Assembly (NCBI GenBank): GCA_031259665.1
Contig: JAIRLD010000097.1
Location: 1-7,307, forward strand
Direction of reading: 5' to 3'
From: Puniceicoccales bacterium
GTDB taxonomy: Bacteria; Verrucomicrobiota; Verrucomicrobiia; Opitutales; LL51
DNA: 7,307 bases
Shown one piece after another: positions 6,361 through 7,307 of the stretch; position 1 is the first letter of the stretch; every line of letters begins with the position of its first letter. The notes beneath the pieces were generated by a model. It was not told the origin of the DNA. It did not search any database and saw only the letters and a program-made list of their open reading frames with translations. The translations under genes were made by a program, and so were the position numbers.

Positions 6361-7307
6361 CCGTTTTGGGGGGGTGGATTTTCAGGCGGTGTATTCTCAA
6401 AGTGATTACTAATATTTCTCGCATAAGCATTATGCCTGGCAAACATACCCGTCGCACCGCTTCTGTCCTCCATGATATACGACTGTCCGATGTCTGATTT
6501 TTTAACAACCGCCCTCGCTACCAGGGATCCACTGCTATCGGAAACCCAATCGCCTCGCATCACAAAGGAAGGATGGCATTCCGCATGGGCAGCATCGTTT
6601 GCTTGTTTACATCTTCCACTACCCCCCTTGTTTATAAACTTGCGGACATCTCTTCCCAACCCAAGGGGATTGAACCCGATGGAAGCATAATTATGCTTTG
6701 TTCCCACGGCACGTGCCAACATCCCTCCCATGGAATGCCCTACAAAAATGGGAACAACGCCGGGTTGTAGATTCTCAATAATCGTTTGGGCTAAAGCGTC
6801 CGCATCCCGTACATTTTGAGGAACCCCTAAGCGTCCTCCTATGTTTCGAGCATCCGCTAACCCATCGGCTATGGATTGAGTGGGGCGAAAGACAACATAT
6901 AGCGGTGTAAACTCTGTGCAGGGAGGAGTTTGGTCTTTTAATTCCTGAGCCTTTTCCGGCGTAATCAAACCCAATTCCAGCCCTTCAGAAATTGACATTT
7001 TTTTAGGAGGATCATTATCACCATCCCGATCGAACCTAAGTCCGGCCTCCATCGTTCTATCAGCATTTGCATAGGTGCACCGATCGGGATCATGGCTTAT
7101 ATTTGGGGGAAGACATGGATTGTTTCTAAATATATTTCGATCTTCAATTGTGATATTGCCTGAGAGAGCCCCATTCCAATGGGCCGCACTACTATGGTAA
7201 GCTATATTCTGTAGCTTCGTAAGTTTTGCGGAGTTTTTGGCAAAATTGGATTGACTAAAATCCAATCGCTTGCGTTTCCCTCCATAAATTTTATTATTGA
7301 GTGAACC
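6357..7307 (-). CDS. Lipase-like alpha/beta serine hydrolase, N-terminus beyond the window
   Basis: The frame is open from the stop at 6357-6359 to the right edge, so the gene is probably partial. A TTG at 7265 (302 residues; numbering below) is a possible start, with GGAGGG about 12 bases ahead. The core resembles class-3 lipases: VVFRPTQSIADGLAD (124-138) looks like the strand and oxyanion region, GHSMGG (176-181) is the nucleophile elbow with Ser178, GDWVSD (238-243) supplies the likely Asp, and His278 (RHNAY) the likely His. Ahead of this, DRDGDND (79-85) resembles an acidic calcium-binding loop. Five cysteines (51, 63, 116, 219, 230) and a Pro/Asn-rich tail (292-302) fit an exported protein, but no signal peptide is visible because the N-terminus is missing. 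Substrate is unknown. It could be a secreted lipase, an interbacterial phospholipase effector, or the C-terminal domain of a larger protein. It is convergent with pfp, with overlapping stops. Confidence 0.75.
   Translation of the reverse strand, partial: GSLNNKIYGGKRKRLDFSQSNFAKNSAKLTKLQNIAYHSSAAHWNGALSGNITIEDRNIFRNNPCLPPNISHDPDRCTYANADRTMEAGLRFDRDGDNDPPKKMSISEGLELGLITPEKAQELKDQTPPCTEFTPLYVVFRPTQSIADGLADARNIGGRLGVPQNVRDADALAQTIIENLQPGVVPIFVGHSMGGMLARAVGTKHNYASIGFNPLGLGRDVRKFINKGGSGRCKQANDAAHAECHPSFVMRGDWVSDSSGSLVARAVVKKSDIGQSYIMEDRSGATGMFARHNAYARNISNHFENTPPENPPPQNG

Noticed and set aside
7180..7307. RHS-type polymorphic toxin joining point at the right edge
   Set aside because: The basic YGGKRKRLD stretch upstream of the possible TTG start does not match an RHS core end, so a fusion cannot be claimed from this window.
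1..7307. CRISPR array, tRNA, rRNA or insertion sequence
   Set aside because: No evenly spaced direct repeats, cloverleaf, rRNA signature or transposase frame was seen on either strand.

Overview
The window looks like ordinary bacterial chromosome with a mobile-looking repeat family and an accessory gene at its right edge. It holds five protein genes. A two-gene minus-strand unit, mutL then pgpH (8 bp apart), fills 72-4258. It is divergent, across a 42-bp gap, from rsmG (4301-4900, plus). After a 248-bp intergenic region packed with palindromes comes pfp, a pyrophosphate-dependent phosphofructokinase (5149-6360, plus). A lipase-like serine hydrolase gene runs in from beyond the right edge on the minus strand (6357-7307) and meets pfp tail to tail with overlapping stop codons. 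No tRNA, rRNA, CRISPR array, transposase or phage gene is visible.

The organism cannot be named with certainty. From remembered family patterns, the roughly 400-residue PPi-type PFK (GGDDT and PKTVDND motifs) and the RsmG N-terminus (NLISRKDID) suggest a Verrucomicrobiota/Opitutae-like or Bacteroidota-like lineage. No start codon of the four complete genes has a convincing Shine-Dalgarno sequence, which fits lineages that depend little on that signal. This placement is inference.

Functions are mainly housekeeping: mismatch repair (MutL), probable c-di-AMP turnover at the membrane (PgpH), 16S rRNA m7G modification (RsmG) and reversible PPi-driven glycolysis/gluconeogenesis (Pfp). The exception is the right-edge hydrolase. 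It has a GHSMGG nucleophile elbow, a GDWVSD acid candidate and a late histidine, like class-3 lipase-type hydrolases, several of which are secreted toxins or effectors.

The points most worth following up are: (i) a MutL whose C-terminal endonuclease and zinc motifs are degenerate; (ii) a family of modular palindromic intergenic repeats with two copies, at 1-75 and about 4901-5056, sharing both termini, one of which supplies the pgpH stop codon; (iii) a perfect 20-bp hairpin inside the second copy that competes with an upstream hairpin for the same bases; and (iv) the edge-truncated lipase-like protein.
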